From positions 434,001 to 498,000 of the forward strand of contig JAHQIW010001423.1 of NCBI GenBank assembly GCA_019055375.1: 64,000 nt of DNA, given 5' to 3'. The stretch's first letter is position 1, and each line of letters opens with the position of its first letter. Positions 35,401-45,010 of this stretch are shown here, one piece after another. Position numbers and translations under genes: made by a program. Under the pieces are notes generated by a model. It was given only the letters and a program-made list of their open reading frames with translations, had not been told where the DNA came from and did not search any database. Source of the DNA: Parelaphostrongylus tenuis. Lineage: Eukaryota; Nematoda; Chromadorea; Rhabditida; Metastrongylidae.

Positions 35401-38400
35401 TTGTTCTGAGAGCAAAAATCGGTTGTTGATGCTGCGCGAATATCGTTTGGGTTGAAGCGCTTTTTCATAAAGATACTCGTATAGCATCAACAACAGTTTT
35501 TTGCTCGCGGCACAATCCATCTCAAAACAAATGCTCAAGAGTTTATATGTCAAAATAACCGCAAAAAGCTGTTTTAAAACGATAGTAAAGACAAAAACTC
35601 AAATGCATGAAAATGTTTAACAAAGCCCGGAAATTTTTTTTCCAACTCATCAGTTTTGAATCCTCTGGCCAGAGTCGGCGTACTGTCTTTCCGACTTTAT
35701 AGGTAGGGAGAATGAGTGCGTGTGGTGTAGTGGTTATTGTGCTCTGTAACATACACATGGTCGTTCAGTCGATGGTTCGATCTCGTCCCAGGCTCACCAT
35801 GTCTTTCATCGCCCGGTGTCGGTGGATTGGTATCAGACTCGTCTGGGAGGATGGTAACATTGAATAAATACATTGGTAGGCCATCGTGAGTCATTGTAAA
35901 GGGCAGGCATTCAATCACTCAAACGATCTTAGTTGAAGTCGATTTCATGGCGTATCTCTTAGAGATAAATTATTACGAAAATCCTTTTTTCAGAGTGAAA
36001 AGGACTTAGTCGGTTGGGGGCAGAACACTCAGAGAACAAGTGGTCCTCTGTATTGGGATGGCAAGAAATTTCGCGGGCTTTTTCTTTTTGTTAATTATTT
36101 TTCATGTATTTAAGTTCTTGTTTCTACTATCGTTTTGAGCAGCTTCTTGAGGTTATTTTGATACATAACACTTGCACAATTGTTTCAAGATCGAATTGTC
36201 CCGAGAGCAAAAACAATTGTCGTTGCCACACGAGTATTGTTTGAGTTCAAGCGCTGCTTTTGTAGCCAACGATACTCGTGTCGCATCAACAACCGTTTTT
36301 GCTTTCGAGACAATTCGATTTGAAACGAATGTATAAGTGTTATGTATCAAATTAGCCGCAAGAAGCTGCTCAAAACGATAGTAGAAACAAAAACTCTAAT
36401 ACACGAAAAATAATCAACAAAAACGGAAAAGAACCCGTCGTCTGTCGATCTTTTTATAGTCAGTTCTCTCGGGAGCGTTACACTCCTTATAGAGAGTTGT
36501 CGACGACGTACGTTTTACACTCTATGTTAAGCGAAATTTCCACCTAACACAGAGTGTTTTCGCACTCGATTGCTAGCTAGCTGGTATTTTTTATCACATT
36601 ATACCTTTTCTTCGAGTGCTTTATTAAGACCACGCTCAAATTTCAATAGATCCTTTCATGTAAAATTTCGCTTGACATAGAGTGTAAGACGTACGTCGTC
36701 GACAACTCTCTATAAGGAGTGTAACGCTCCCGAGAGAACTGACTATGAAAAGATCGACAGACGACGGGTTCTGCCCGGCTGATGAGTCTGTAAGGACGAA
36801 ACACTTGTCTCGGGCTGTACAAGAGCCCTTACCAGACCACATGACATGTTGGCTCAAATAATAATGAAAGGATCTATTGAAATTTGAGCGTGGTCTTAAC
36901 AAAGCACTCGAAGGAAAGGTATAATGTAATAAAAACGGAAAAGTTCGAAAAATTTCTTGCCCACCCAATATATTGTGAGGCGCCGTTAGACACTGACGAT
37001 TTGGGTTGTGTGAAGGTGAAATGATCTCGATCGTTTGTTCCGGAATGTCTGGGAAGAGTCGAGAACTTTAGGTTATACGGTTTAAGATACTATCATCAGA
37101 ATAGAAGATTATTCATAACACGCTCATAGAATGCTATGTACATTTAGCGGTTTCGTGCTCAAAAAATTCAGTTTTCAAAGGTAACTGGACGTTGTCGTTG
37201 CCAGCATCTGTCGGGCGAATTACTTCAATTGAGAGGAAGAGTGCAAGCGTTGGAAAATCGACTGACACGTGCACAGAATGAGCTTGTAGATATGGCCATG
37301 GCGAAAAGCGGCATTGATCCAATATTGAAAACTTTCTACAGAAACTTAAAGTGAGGTTACTAATCCACCGAACCTACTTTTCACCTGTTTATATCGCTTT
37401 TTTTCAAAGGTTGGAAATGGAGTCGCTTCGCCAAGAGCGAAACAATTTGCGCACCGAGCGAGACACGTTACTGGATGAGAATGCCAATCTGACTGTGAGT
37501 TCCCCAGTTACGAGTTGTGTGGTATACGTCATTGAGTCTTTCTTGGTATACTTTTCACAAGCGAATCCTATTAACCTTCAAGGGCAGGGTGTACAGTATA
37601 GTGTGCACGAGTGTTCAGAGGTCTATTTCGTTGCACAGAGCTTCTCTACTAAACTTTTCATTGTCATCCAATAGTTTGATAGACGATGGTTTGAATTCTG
37701 CACTTGGTTTTCGAAGGGCCTTTTTCTTGAGGTAGCAGCAAAAGAAATTTATTTCACTCGTTTGATTTGTTTTATGTGCTCAGCTCTCGTCTGTGCTTGG
37801 CCTTTTACGATACTTCCAGTAGTTATTTGATAGCATAGAGAATGACGATTCTAATATTAGGCTTCCTTTCTCGAACACCATCTCAATGCTCTGTAACAGC
37901 GAAGCCAAAATTACGTTTCGCATCAAGGTTCTGTATGCGAATAAGAGTTATTTATGCGCTTAAACATGCTGTGGTGTGTAGAAAAAGTGCGGCATCAAAG
38001 TAGCGTGAGATACTCAGAAATTTTGCGAAACGGCGTAAAATCCCAATTAACTTACGAAGCTGCGGTGCGCGCAGTGCCCAACTGCCGTCCCGGAGAACTC
38101 GTCACGAGTTCAAGCGAAGGGCTAACCACTTTGTAGGTGAAACGTCATTTCTATTCGTTTTTACGGCGCTCTATGGTATTCCTTTGAAAGCCATTTTTAG
38201 CTTCGGAATCGTCGAGATCTGGGCTTTAATGACCGACCGTCAAAAGTCTAACGAAGAGCTATCCGCAAATCTGAGCCGTGCGTACAATTGAAACTGAATG
38301 TGATATGTTTTTTAGTTTTGCTGCTACAGCGCACTAAGAAGGCTTTTCAGGATCAAGGCACAGTATCGAAGTCGCCAATGTTGAAGCTTTCGGCGATTCA

Positions 38401-41400
38401 CTGGAAGTACGATGAGAAACTGTCCATTGAGAAAGACCCATAAACACTCGTGTATCAGCACACCCACACGCCACCCAGAACAGATTTAACATCAGTTGCT
38501 TATTTTATATCAATGTCATCTGATCGTTCCATGAGTTTTAGCACTAGAGCAGTGAACATCAAATTCATTAACCAGAAGTGATTTTTGGATGATTGGCAGT
38601 GTCGTTTTAACTGCACATTTTCTTTCGAACATTTTGGTATACAACCAGCCTATACTTGCTTTGAGATGGAGCTGTCGTGGGAACAAATTCGCTTGCTACT
38701 CATGCACGAATGCCGCGTGAGGGAAATGCTAATGAAGCGGCGCGCAAGATTAATGGAACTTGAGGTGATGATACGCTTTCAGGAAGGACAGCAAGGAAGT
38801 GGTTCGCAAATTTTAAAGCTTCAGAGAACAGTGTGGAGGATCAGTCGCGCTCGGGTCGTCCATAGAAAGCTCCATTCATCTTACGCACCGCTTCACCAGC
38901 GTCTTCCTCTACGCGCCATTCGTGCATGGATAGCAAGTGAATTTGTTCTCACGACAGCTCCATCTTGAAGGAAATTTGGACGGGTTTGCGTATTAAAATG
39001 TTCTCAAGAAAACACCGAATTGAGCGATACCAGAATCGTGAAATTCTAAGTACGTCTGGTTGATAAATCTAGCGTATACTGCTACAGTGCTAAAACTCAT
39101 TGAACAACCTAATAGTTACTTTCCGTTATCCGGGAACAAATGAAAAAGCGATCTCATTTGCTGGACAAGAAGTTTGCATGAGAGTGTTAGTAAATATTCA
39201 AAAGCTTAAATCTCCTGCATCAGCTAGACGTAGCCGTTTCTTAAAAGACCCTTTATAACACTGTAGCATTCAAAATAAAAGTCCTCCGCGCGCTTTGATT
39301 TTTCTCACGCGTAGGATCCGCTGGAAGAACGAAAAACATATGAGCATCGCGAAAAAATCTCTTAGTATCTGAGTCAATCGTTTTATATGGAGTTTCTTCC
39401 AGAGAGCAGAAAAAACTCTCAATCGAAAACAGGTTGCATACCACATGTCTAACGCGTCATGGCATCAATCGGTCGCTCCACCCCCCAGCCCGTGGTTGAC
39501 CGGTTAACAAGCTCGCCGAATATGTGGGACTCGATATACTAGCGCACTTAGAAAGGTGTTTTGCCTAGCGAAATATCAACGAAATAAGAAAAAAAAACAC
39601 GTGGTCCTGCGAAACATTATTTTATTTTGGATTTTACCGCGTCATAAAAACATGTTTTGAAAAACCGGTGCGGCTCTAGCCGAAGATTCAAGCCTTTGAG
39701 TGATTACTACACTCTCATGCAAACTTCTTGTCTAGCGAATGAGATCGGCTTTTCATCTGTCAACGAATAACGGAAAAGACCAGCTATTACTTTTTAAGTG
39801 TTCAGGTTCGTGCCAAAAACGCGGAGAAGTTAGTGGAGTTTGCGAACGACGACATAGAATGTCTTAAACGGCAGTTATCATTGATAAAAGACAAAAATCG
39901 GAAGAATGATGCTGTAGAAGGTTCATACTGTTTACTGCTATCTGGTAAAGTATTGGATTGTCCCGTAAATTCTTTCGCACTTTTGTTTTATTCAGTTCTT
40001 CTGTATAAAGTCGGGTTACTGCGAGAAGGCTGTGGTATGCTGGGGAATGCCTTATAGGTCCAGCTAGGCTTTGGAAAACTAGGATACTAGCAGAATACTA
40101 AGATATTGGGCAAAGGCACCAGCAGCCAGATCCGCCAACTCAACCCAAGCTCAAGTTCCATGCCCGGAAGGTTATGTTCTCGCTTTCGGGGGATTGGCAT
40201 GCTGCTTTGAAAATCGTCCGACAAAAGGCAGACAATCAGTGCCGACGTCTACGGCAAAGATCTCCGGAAGTTGGTAGCCGCAATACGAGAGAAACATCCG
40301 GAACGGCTCAAAGTTACCCTTATCCAGGATTATGCTTGATCTTGCCCATTTCGAGTCGACTCGCTACATTTTGGAGATGTTTGGCTGGATCACGGTTCTA
40401 CCGGTCCACCGTACAGCCCCCATATTGCTCCATCGCATTACCATTTCATCCACGCCTCCAAGCAGCATCTGCGGGGAGGAACTGCAGTCAGCTCATGAGT
40501 GACTTCGCCGACTTCTCTGATCGCCAGCCTCATTCTTTCTGGGAGAAAAGCATGCGAACTTAGCTCAGAAAGTGCCTTCATGTCATTGATCCTAATGGTG
40601 ACTATATTGTTGATCAGTTGATTTTTTCTTAAAATTACAAATGGATTAGCAAAAGTGTCGAGATGCGAAAGAAATTACGAGACAACCGGATAGATCCGGT
40701 CTATTTGAAGCGTTTCTTCAAGTTAAATACATCTAGAGGATTTTGAAATTTAGTGGCAGAACTAGTAAATGGAGGAGGTGGGAGTAGTGGAATGATGGTT
40801 TCCTCGGCTCTTCCTGGTGTCGAGTTCAAGACTGCTCCGGCTGAAGAGCATACGGTTTGTTTTTCTCCCTGTTATAACGATTGTTCCATTTTCGCTATTC
40901 CCGTAGGTTGTAACTCACTCTGCTTAGAACTTTAGATGGTAGGAAAGGCGTTTTTCACTGAATTCATCATTTCTTTTCTATAGCATGCATTTTGTTGTTT
41001 AAGGTGCCTACGTTTCACGAGAACGCTGCTAAGAAGATACGTGTGACGACGGAAGTTGAACCATCCACGTCTCTTTTTCACAACGAAGGACATGAGTAAT
41101 ACTTTCTGTTTTTATTGCCAATGTTACCATAAGATTCCCAAGAAGTTCATTTTTACATAGCATCAAAAGCATTATATTCTATAGTTGCCGACCGGTTAGT
41201 AAGACACGTTATCAGGAACTGTTGTGCCGGTTCGACCCTCTTCCCGCAATGCTCCCCTGCAGTCTCCTGGGAACGCCCTAACCTGGCTATCCTCAAGATC
41301 ACAAGATTTGCGAGATCAGTATTCTATGACAATCATCAGCGGGTTACATAAATGATTTCAAAAAACCATGCTTTTTGTGTCGATAGCTTATGCTCCGAAG

Positions 41401-42985
41401 GTAATCGTCTAGTGGCTAGTACATGCTGATGTGTGCTTACCAAACGAAACCCGTTGACGGTTGTTGCTAATATCTTCAGTATCTCATTACATCGAAGAAA
41501 CAGGGGCAATGGAGTGGTGACCCCGTGGAGTAGTGGTAAGACGACATACTGATATGGGTGGAACACGGGTTCAACTTTGGACTATGGTTCAAAGTTCTGC
41601 ATATCACTTATCATCCTTGAATATAGAGTACCCAGTTCGTTTGAAAATTGTAAATCCAAGCATGAACACCGCTCTCCTCGTGTTGTGGAAGTTGAATCCT
41701 CTTCCACATCAACTTTTCATCTGAAAGTTAAATAAACAAGACTTTGAAATATCCTTGTAATATTAACCTTGAATACCCATCAAACCTGTGGAAGCTTTGA
41801 TTTTCCGGCAACCATTAGCCCTTTGAAAACCACCGTTGTTAGGCAGGCGGTGTCGCGCTATCGCTTGCACGGCAGTCGCAGGCAGGCGGCATCTGTATGT
41901 CTCTGCATGCATATCTTCCTGTCTGCTTGCTTTCCCAAGAGATGTGATGCCGCCACTACAGTAGTTCGATAAGATTTGTCGTCGCTCGGTTCGGGACGAA
42001 ACGTACCGTATGGTCCTTAAACGGTCGAGGTTTGGTTTAACTGCTGCTTTTAACGACTAGGGATTTCCTCTCCAAATTTTGATAGTTTCCACCCATTTAC
42101 TCGGTTTTTCAGTCTCTCGACCAGCCTGGATGTCGTTGAAAAGTCGCGTTCTGAGGTTCACTCGCAAAAAGTTAGGGTAAATATCGCATCATTTAGCAAT
42201 CTCTTATTCATTGCACGAGATTTGTAGCTTGACATTTCCAGTTGTTTGATTCTCATCGCGACATTGAGAAAGACACTCCAAGGAGAGACTCTGTAAGTGC
42301 GAGCGAACTGAGAAGGATCGCTCGTAGACAGGCACGAAGAGCTCAGTCAAAAGTATTTTCCGCGGAGCCATTCTGTAATATGCTTTTTCTCTTATCAAAT
42401 GGTTTTTTTGGATGAAAATTATCAAATACGACTAAGTGATTGAGAAAACTAGTTTAATGGAGCAAAGCCATAGTCTACTCAACCACTACATAATCTTGAT
42501 TGCTTGTGTTTGCTTTCCTATAAACCACTTTGATAATATTTGTGTCAAACTACTTCTAGTTCTTCGATAAGGGACATAAGTTGATCCGAAATCAGCTTTT
42601 CTAGTGAGGTTTGTTGCAAAGCCGTCGTCAGCTCTTGAAAAAAGCCATGATGAAGTAAAGAAGAGTCATGAGGCAACAGGTAAGTGTGAACTAGCCACTT
42701 CTAGCTCACAGCCATCAGCTTCCGCAGAACTATGCTTCTTCTCAAAAGGTATAAGTTGTTTTGGTTTTTGGTGTATCTTAATTTACTCCCTTGTTATCCT
42801 GGTAATTGATTATGATTTGAGAGTGAACTTTTTGTGCATATTTCAAAACTGTAGATGTTGCATGAAAACTTTGTGACGCGAGGAACTAACCACTCAGAGA
42901 CGTTATGTTTCCTGGTGAATGCGAGACGGTAATTTTGGGCTGAGGATGTGTGGTACTTGAACATGAACATTTGCAGGAGTTACTG

Positions 42986-43037
<52 letters not shown>

Positions 43038-45010
43038 ATAGAATTAGAACTCATTTATACCAAAAAGATTTGATGCCGATATGTGATTACCAGCCCGAGT
43101 TCGATGACAGTTGATGGTGGATGATGGGTTGCTGACAGCTTCGATGCTTTATTTCGCAGAAGACGTTATTGCATATTCGTAGCAGTGATTAATCTGTACC
43201 ATGGGGCGATACCAAGATAACTTTTGACGGAACACGGGAAAAGGGACAGCCATGTAAGCAAGGTTTGAGTGAAGGTTTCACTACTATAGGTCTCATCCAT
43301 ACGATGATGAAATTCAATGAAGATTTGTGAGCGCACAAGAGTTCGCTCTGTCTGATTTTTCATCAATTTGAAGAAACTTTTCGAATCAGTCAAATCAGGA
43401 GCAGTTATAGATAGATGTTTTAGATAACAAAGGCCTCAGTACATCAAATTTTTTTGTGAGTTACATAAAAATTTCACAATCAAGATTTGACCATTCGATA
43501 ACTAATTTATTGTCGATGTGAGAAGAGTACTTCTGAGGCTTGATCATATCGTCAAGTGTGCACTGCCTCCATCCAAAACTTCAGAAGAATTTTAGAATGG
43601 GACAACGTGAGAATGAAATTGTGACAGTCGACAATTTCACAATCTTCGCTTCGCCAGTGACATCGTTCTTGTATAACAACAAGCACCTAGCAAACAGAAA
43701 GAATGTCATCGAGCTTGGTAACGCTTGTGGAAGATTGGTCTCCGACTTCATCAAACAAAAGCAATGCTGTTGAGAAGTGGATTGCTTTGGAATGCCACAT
43801 TCTCCCCCAACAGCATGATTATCTCCGATAGTTCTCAATCGTCTATATATGTCGAGAAGTCAAAATGATGAACGACCTTGTTTTAGAGTTGAACAAGAGG
43901 AAACGAGGGCTCTGGGAGCGTTCAAGAGCATCGAGGATGTGGTGATAGCACAATGAACATCCGACTTTGCATCTAGCTTTTGCACTTAACCGGTTATCCC
44001 TGCCTCAACCAGTGCTTCACAAATGTGGTCGCTACGAAACAGGACGAAGAGTACTCGATGTTATTGAACGCGCAGTGGAAAGGTCGATGCTGGAAGTGAC
44101 TCGTATTTTACGAATGGAAGAAACTCTGCGAAGCTTCGATCTACTTCAGCTCGAAAATCTGAGGTGTTGTTGTATACGTTAGGCTATCGAAGATAAGGTG
44201 GGTCAGACATGCGATGTGTTTAACGACAACCGATGGACAAAAACCGTGACTGTGGTTTTCTTGAAATGTCAAGCTCAACATAGGAAGATCAGCGATCCGA
44301 TCGTCCGATTGCTCCACGACAAGCGCAGAAGAGATATGATGCTCAACGAATTCCTAGAGCGAGGAGCGCTCACTGTTCCAATCTTACACGCGACAGGGCG
44401 AATGGAGATTTACTGGCTCTTGCTCAAGTCACTTAGCGATCAACGTACAGCAGGTGACAGGTGAAACGAAATCAGCGCTTGTTGTCCACGATGCCCTCTT
44501 CTTGAACTCTTAGAATCGTTCTCGTTAATCAAATACAAAAATTCTAGCCAGGAAACTGTGACAAAGTGCTATGGAAATAAAATACATTGATTATAAATCC
44601 CATTTTGATTGATATATTAATAGCTTCAACGACCAGTGAGATGGAGGATTGCGTAAGTTCGTGCAAAATGCCGCCATACGTCAACAATAGTGAAGTTGAC
44701 CACAATCCATTGTCATCAAAATCTTATGCAAATGAACTTGAGGTAAGGATATAAAGTGAATTTCGTAAGTTCAGCGCAAGACATTTTTCAAGAAATTATT
44801 TTGTTATTTTGGTAAAAAAAGGCGAAAAACACCTCTGTGGAAAATCTAGTCTTTGAAGATGCCATCATTAGTTTGATCAGACTCAAGAAACTACTTATAA
44901 TTCCATAATCTCATCATTCATATGTTCATGCTTAATTGTAGGCTCGATCTGTCAGTCATCACAGTACAATGGATTCCACCAGAGATTTCAGTAGGAACGA
45001 CTCTGAATGA
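29411..45010 (+). CDS. spdl-1: Spindly-like kinetochore dynein adaptor
   Basis: Exons: 29411-29479, 31721-31879, 32872-33036, 33286-33435, 33498-33593, 33655-33798, 37172 (or 37205)-37350, 37410-37494, 39806-39920, 40754-40854, 41004-41095, 42113-42176, 42242-42374, 42605-42679, 44624-44742, 44942-45010. They join in phase to about 595-605 residues. Residues 1-205 are heptad-rich coiled coil. GNSMFAEFAEERVKLE, at about residues 207-222 across the exon 5/6 junction, matches the Spindly motif (LF-x-E-v-x-d-R type). A second coiled coil follows (LLQLRGRVQALENRL; LEMESLRQERNNLR). The C-terminal 200 residues are Ser/Glu-rich and low-complexity. The protein ends in STRDFSRNDSE, so there is no CAAX box for farnesylation, unlike vertebrate Spindly. 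As I recall, the C. elegans motif Phe is near residue 199, close to Phe211 here. Spindly links RZZ at kinetochores to dynein-dynactin in mitosis. Least certain: the start of exon 7 and the exon 8 acceptor (CAAAG). Confidence 0.75.
29583..29690 (+). repeat. tRNA-like SINE head, intron 1 of spdl-1
   Basis: GCGCGTTTAGCGAACTGGTT then AGAG forms an A-box region, and CAGTGGTTCGATCCTGCTCC a B box. Bases 29691-29740 resemble the body of the + strand SINE at 35715-35945 only weakly. Confidence 0.5.
29741..30640 (+). mobile_element. RTE C-terminal relic split by a SINE
   Basis: Contains IKDVVKRTKNMRLRDPFFDS, ALMYAAETWSRLKKDKRSLG and VERSILGVSR, then frameshifted sequence up to 30260. After a SINE (30269-30569) the element resumes with TGGCTACCGATCAAGTCACT (compare the LESLDDQRDDR end of the 4.7 kb copy). 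Intron 1 of spdl-1. Confidence 0.8.
30269..30569 (-). mobile_element. tRNA-derived SINE, 301 bp, 9-bp target-site duplication
   Basis: GTATAGATA at 30260-30268 recurs at 30570-30578, and the RTE relic reads on through the junction. The - strand head has GCGCAATGGTTAGAGGTGC (A box) and GTGGTTCGATCTCGCGC (B box). This is the least decayed copy in the window. Confidence 0.85.
30660..30760. repeat. F1 foldback arm
   Basis: CTCGTCAGTGACCCTCGCCC, CACATTAAGCCCTGCATTGT and AGCAAGGAGAGAGGCGT match the left arm and centre of 15853-16122. Confidence 0.6.
31140..31290. repeat. F1-type foldback arm
   Basis: AGAATGTTCGAAGCCTTAGC, GGGGTTGTTACGTCAGAGCC, GGCCCACGCCCCACATTAAG and TGTGGTGATAGCACAACGTA. Followed about 115 bases later by the related element at 31405-31636. 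Confidence 0.6.
31405..31636. repeat. F1-type foldback element, intron 1 of spdl-1
   Basis: Arms: AATGTTTAAAGCCTTACCGG, then GTTGTTACGTCAAAGCCATA, mirrored by GGCTCTGACGTATAACCTC and GGTAAGGCTTTAAACATTCT. The left arm lacks the CCCACGCCCC segment present on the right (GGGGCGTGGGCCACTGATG), so it is partly deleted. It ends 85 bases before exon 2. Confidence 0.7.
32080..32260 (+). repeat. tRNA-like SINE, second family
   Basis: The head TGTGGCTGAGTGGCTAGTGG resembles the A box of Leu/Ser-type tRNAs; the B box region (GGTATTGATTCCACG) is decayed. The tail CTCAACCTGGCTATCCTGAA then GATCACAAGG recurs at 41278-41310. Intron 2 of spdl-1. Confidence 0.5.
32640..32715 (-). repeat. tRNA-like sequence
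   Basis: On the - strand: GCGCCGCGTAGTGCAGTGAT, TAGAATACTCCCTCAGAAAG, then GAGGGTTCAACTTCAGC, with A-box and B-box spacing. Similar to the middle of 48539-48763. Probably a repeat head, not a tRNA gene. Confidence 0.45.
33888..34330. repeat. Complete F1-type foldback element in intron 6 of spdl-1
   Basis: Left arm: GTAAGAATGTTTAGAGCC, GAGGTTGGTACGTCGGAGCC, GTGGCCCACGCCCCATTCTG. Right arm: TTCAGTGTGGGGCGTGGACC, GCTCTGACGTACCAACCTCG, TTCTGAAATATTCTTGTAGG. An inner pair also exists: TCACCGTTTCTTTTTCAGTT near 34042 against ACTGAAAAAGAAATGGTGTT near 34140. Confidence 0.75.
34408..34675 (-). mobile_element. tRNA-derived SINE, decayed
   Basis: GATAGGGCTCTCGGCGT, GCCATCATGCGATTTC, TACAATGACTCGTGGTGGCC and CTATCCTCTAAGACAAGC follow the SINE order. 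The head near the right end is damaged (GCGCCACGCGCGCCC remains). Intron 6 of spdl-1. Confidence 0.65.
34676..35144. other. Intronic, no gene seen
   Basis: Two overlapping + frames of 83 and 87 codons (34878-35163) lack motifs and lie in intron 6 between repeats. Confidence 0.35.
35145..35270 (-). repeat. SINE fragment
   Basis: TTAATCCCTGGGTGGTGCAC, CATGTTTTCAGCTTCATCG and TACAGTGACTGATTGTGGC correspond to the 3' half of the SINE family. Confidence 0.45.
35296..35625. repeat. Palindromic element, about 330 bp (family F3)
   Basis: Arms include TCATGCATTTGAATTCCTGT, TTTTACTATCGTTTAGAGCG, GCTTCTTGCGATTATTTTGA, mirrored by CAAAATAACCGCAAAAAGCT, GTTTTAAAACGATAGTAAAG and AACTCAAATGCATGAAAA. The inner arms pair GCAAAAATCGGTTGTTGATG with CATCAACAACAGTTTTTTGC. 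Only about 60 bases are unpaired. The second copy is at 36097-36420. Confidence 0.8.
35715..35945 (+). mobile_element. tRNA-derived SINE relative, + orientation
   Basis: The head GTGCGTGTGGTGTAGTGGTT then ATTGTGCTC and CAGTCGATGGTTCGATCTCG give A and B boxes. The body GGTATCAGACTCGTCTGGGA, CCATCGTGAGTCATTGTAAA and GGCAGGCATTCAATCACTC follows the SINE order in reverse to the copies at 8.0 and 30.3 kb. Confidence 0.7.
36097..36420. repeat. Palindromic element, second F3 copy
   Basis: TTTTCATGTATTTAAGTTCT, TGTTTCTACTATCGTTTTGA and GCAGCTTCTTGAGG are mirrored by GCCGCAAGAAGCTGCTCAAA, ACGATAGTAGAAACAAAAAC and ACACGAAAAAT. The inner pair GCAAAAACAATTGTCGTTGC against GCATCAACAACCGTTTTTGC differs in both copies, so the arms have drifted separately. 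Confidence 0.8.
36427..36950. repeat. Nested foldback element, about 520 bp (family F2 large form)
   Basis: The outer sequence GAACCCGTCGTCTGTCGATC...TCTCTCGGGAGCGTTACACT near 36435-36490 is mirrored by AGTGTAACGCTCCCGAGAGA...GATCGACAGACGACGGGTTC at 36716-36770. A further pair is GACCACGCTCAAATTTCAAT (36629) against ATTGAAATTTGAGCGTGGTC (36877). The right flank carries GGACGAAACACTTGTCTCGG and CAGACCACATGACATGTTGG. Two different hairpins are therefore possible. Intron 6 of spdl-1. Confidence 0.75.
38200..38440. repeat. Degenerate tandem-unit repeat
   Basis: TTTTGCTGCTACAGCGCACT followed by AAGAAGGCTTTTCAGGATC, and GTCGAGATCTGGGCTTTAAT, as in the other arrays. Intron 8 of spdl-1. Confidence 0.5.
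38600..38900 (+). mobile_element. mariner transposase N-terminal relic
   Basis: MELSWEQIRLLLMHECR in one frame, then after a frameshift GNANEAARKINGT, stop, GDDTLSGRTARKWFANFKAS, ENSVEDQSRSGRP. This is the paired helix-turn-helix part of mariner transposase. No catalytic region follows. Intron 8 of spdl-1. Confidence 0.75.
39040..39780. repeat. Degenerate tandem array
   Basis: Repeated segments include GCTACAGTGCTAAAACTCAT and TTGGATTTTACCGCGTCATA followed by AAACATGTTTTGAAAAAC. It ends with CAACGAATAACGGAAAAGAC near 39762-39781, directly before exon 9 of spdl-1 (39806). Confidence 0.5.
40170..40640 (+). mobile_element. mariner transposase C-terminal relic
   Basis: In shifting frames: REKHPERLKVTLIQDYA (second catalytic Asp region), TGPPYSPHIAPSHYHFIHAS, KQHLRGGT, SFWEKSMRT and finally VIDPNGDYIVDQL, stop. 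The order fits the mariner D34D half. It lies in intron 9 of spdl-1 and is too far from the 38.6 kb piece, with exon 9 between, to be the same insertion. Confidence 0.75.
41187..41330 (+). repeat. tRNA-like SINE, second family
   Basis: TTGCCGACCGGTTAGTAAGA, TTGTGCCGGTTCGACCCTCT (B box), then the tail CTAACCTGGCTATCCTCAAG and ATCACAAG shared with 32080-32260. Intron 11 of spdl-1. Confidence 0.5.
41515..41595 (+). repeat. tRNA-like sequence
   Basis: GACCCCGTGGAGTAGTGGTA then AGACG (A box) and AACACGGGTTCAACTTTGG (B box), with spacing close to a tRNA. The ends do not form a convincing seven-pair acceptor stem. Confidence 0.4.
42989..43040. repeat. (AT)n microsatellite
   Basis: About 26 dinucleotide units with one interruption (TATTAT) near 43025. 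Intron 14 of spdl-1. Confidence 0.95.
43041..43865. other. Intronic, no gene seen
   Basis: Overlapping frames of 75-85 codons on both strands (43166-43838) lack motifs. A further exon inside intron 14 cannot be excluded. Confidence 0.35.
43866..44465 (+). mobile_element. RTE C-terminal relic
   Basis: GAFKSIEDVV, VIERAVERSMLEVTRILRME, a NDNRWTKTVT segment, then KRRRDMMLNEFLERGALTVP in several frames, matching the 5190-4690 order. It ends with LLLKSLSDQRTAGDR. Intron 14 of spdl-1, same orientation as the gene. Confidence 0.8.
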
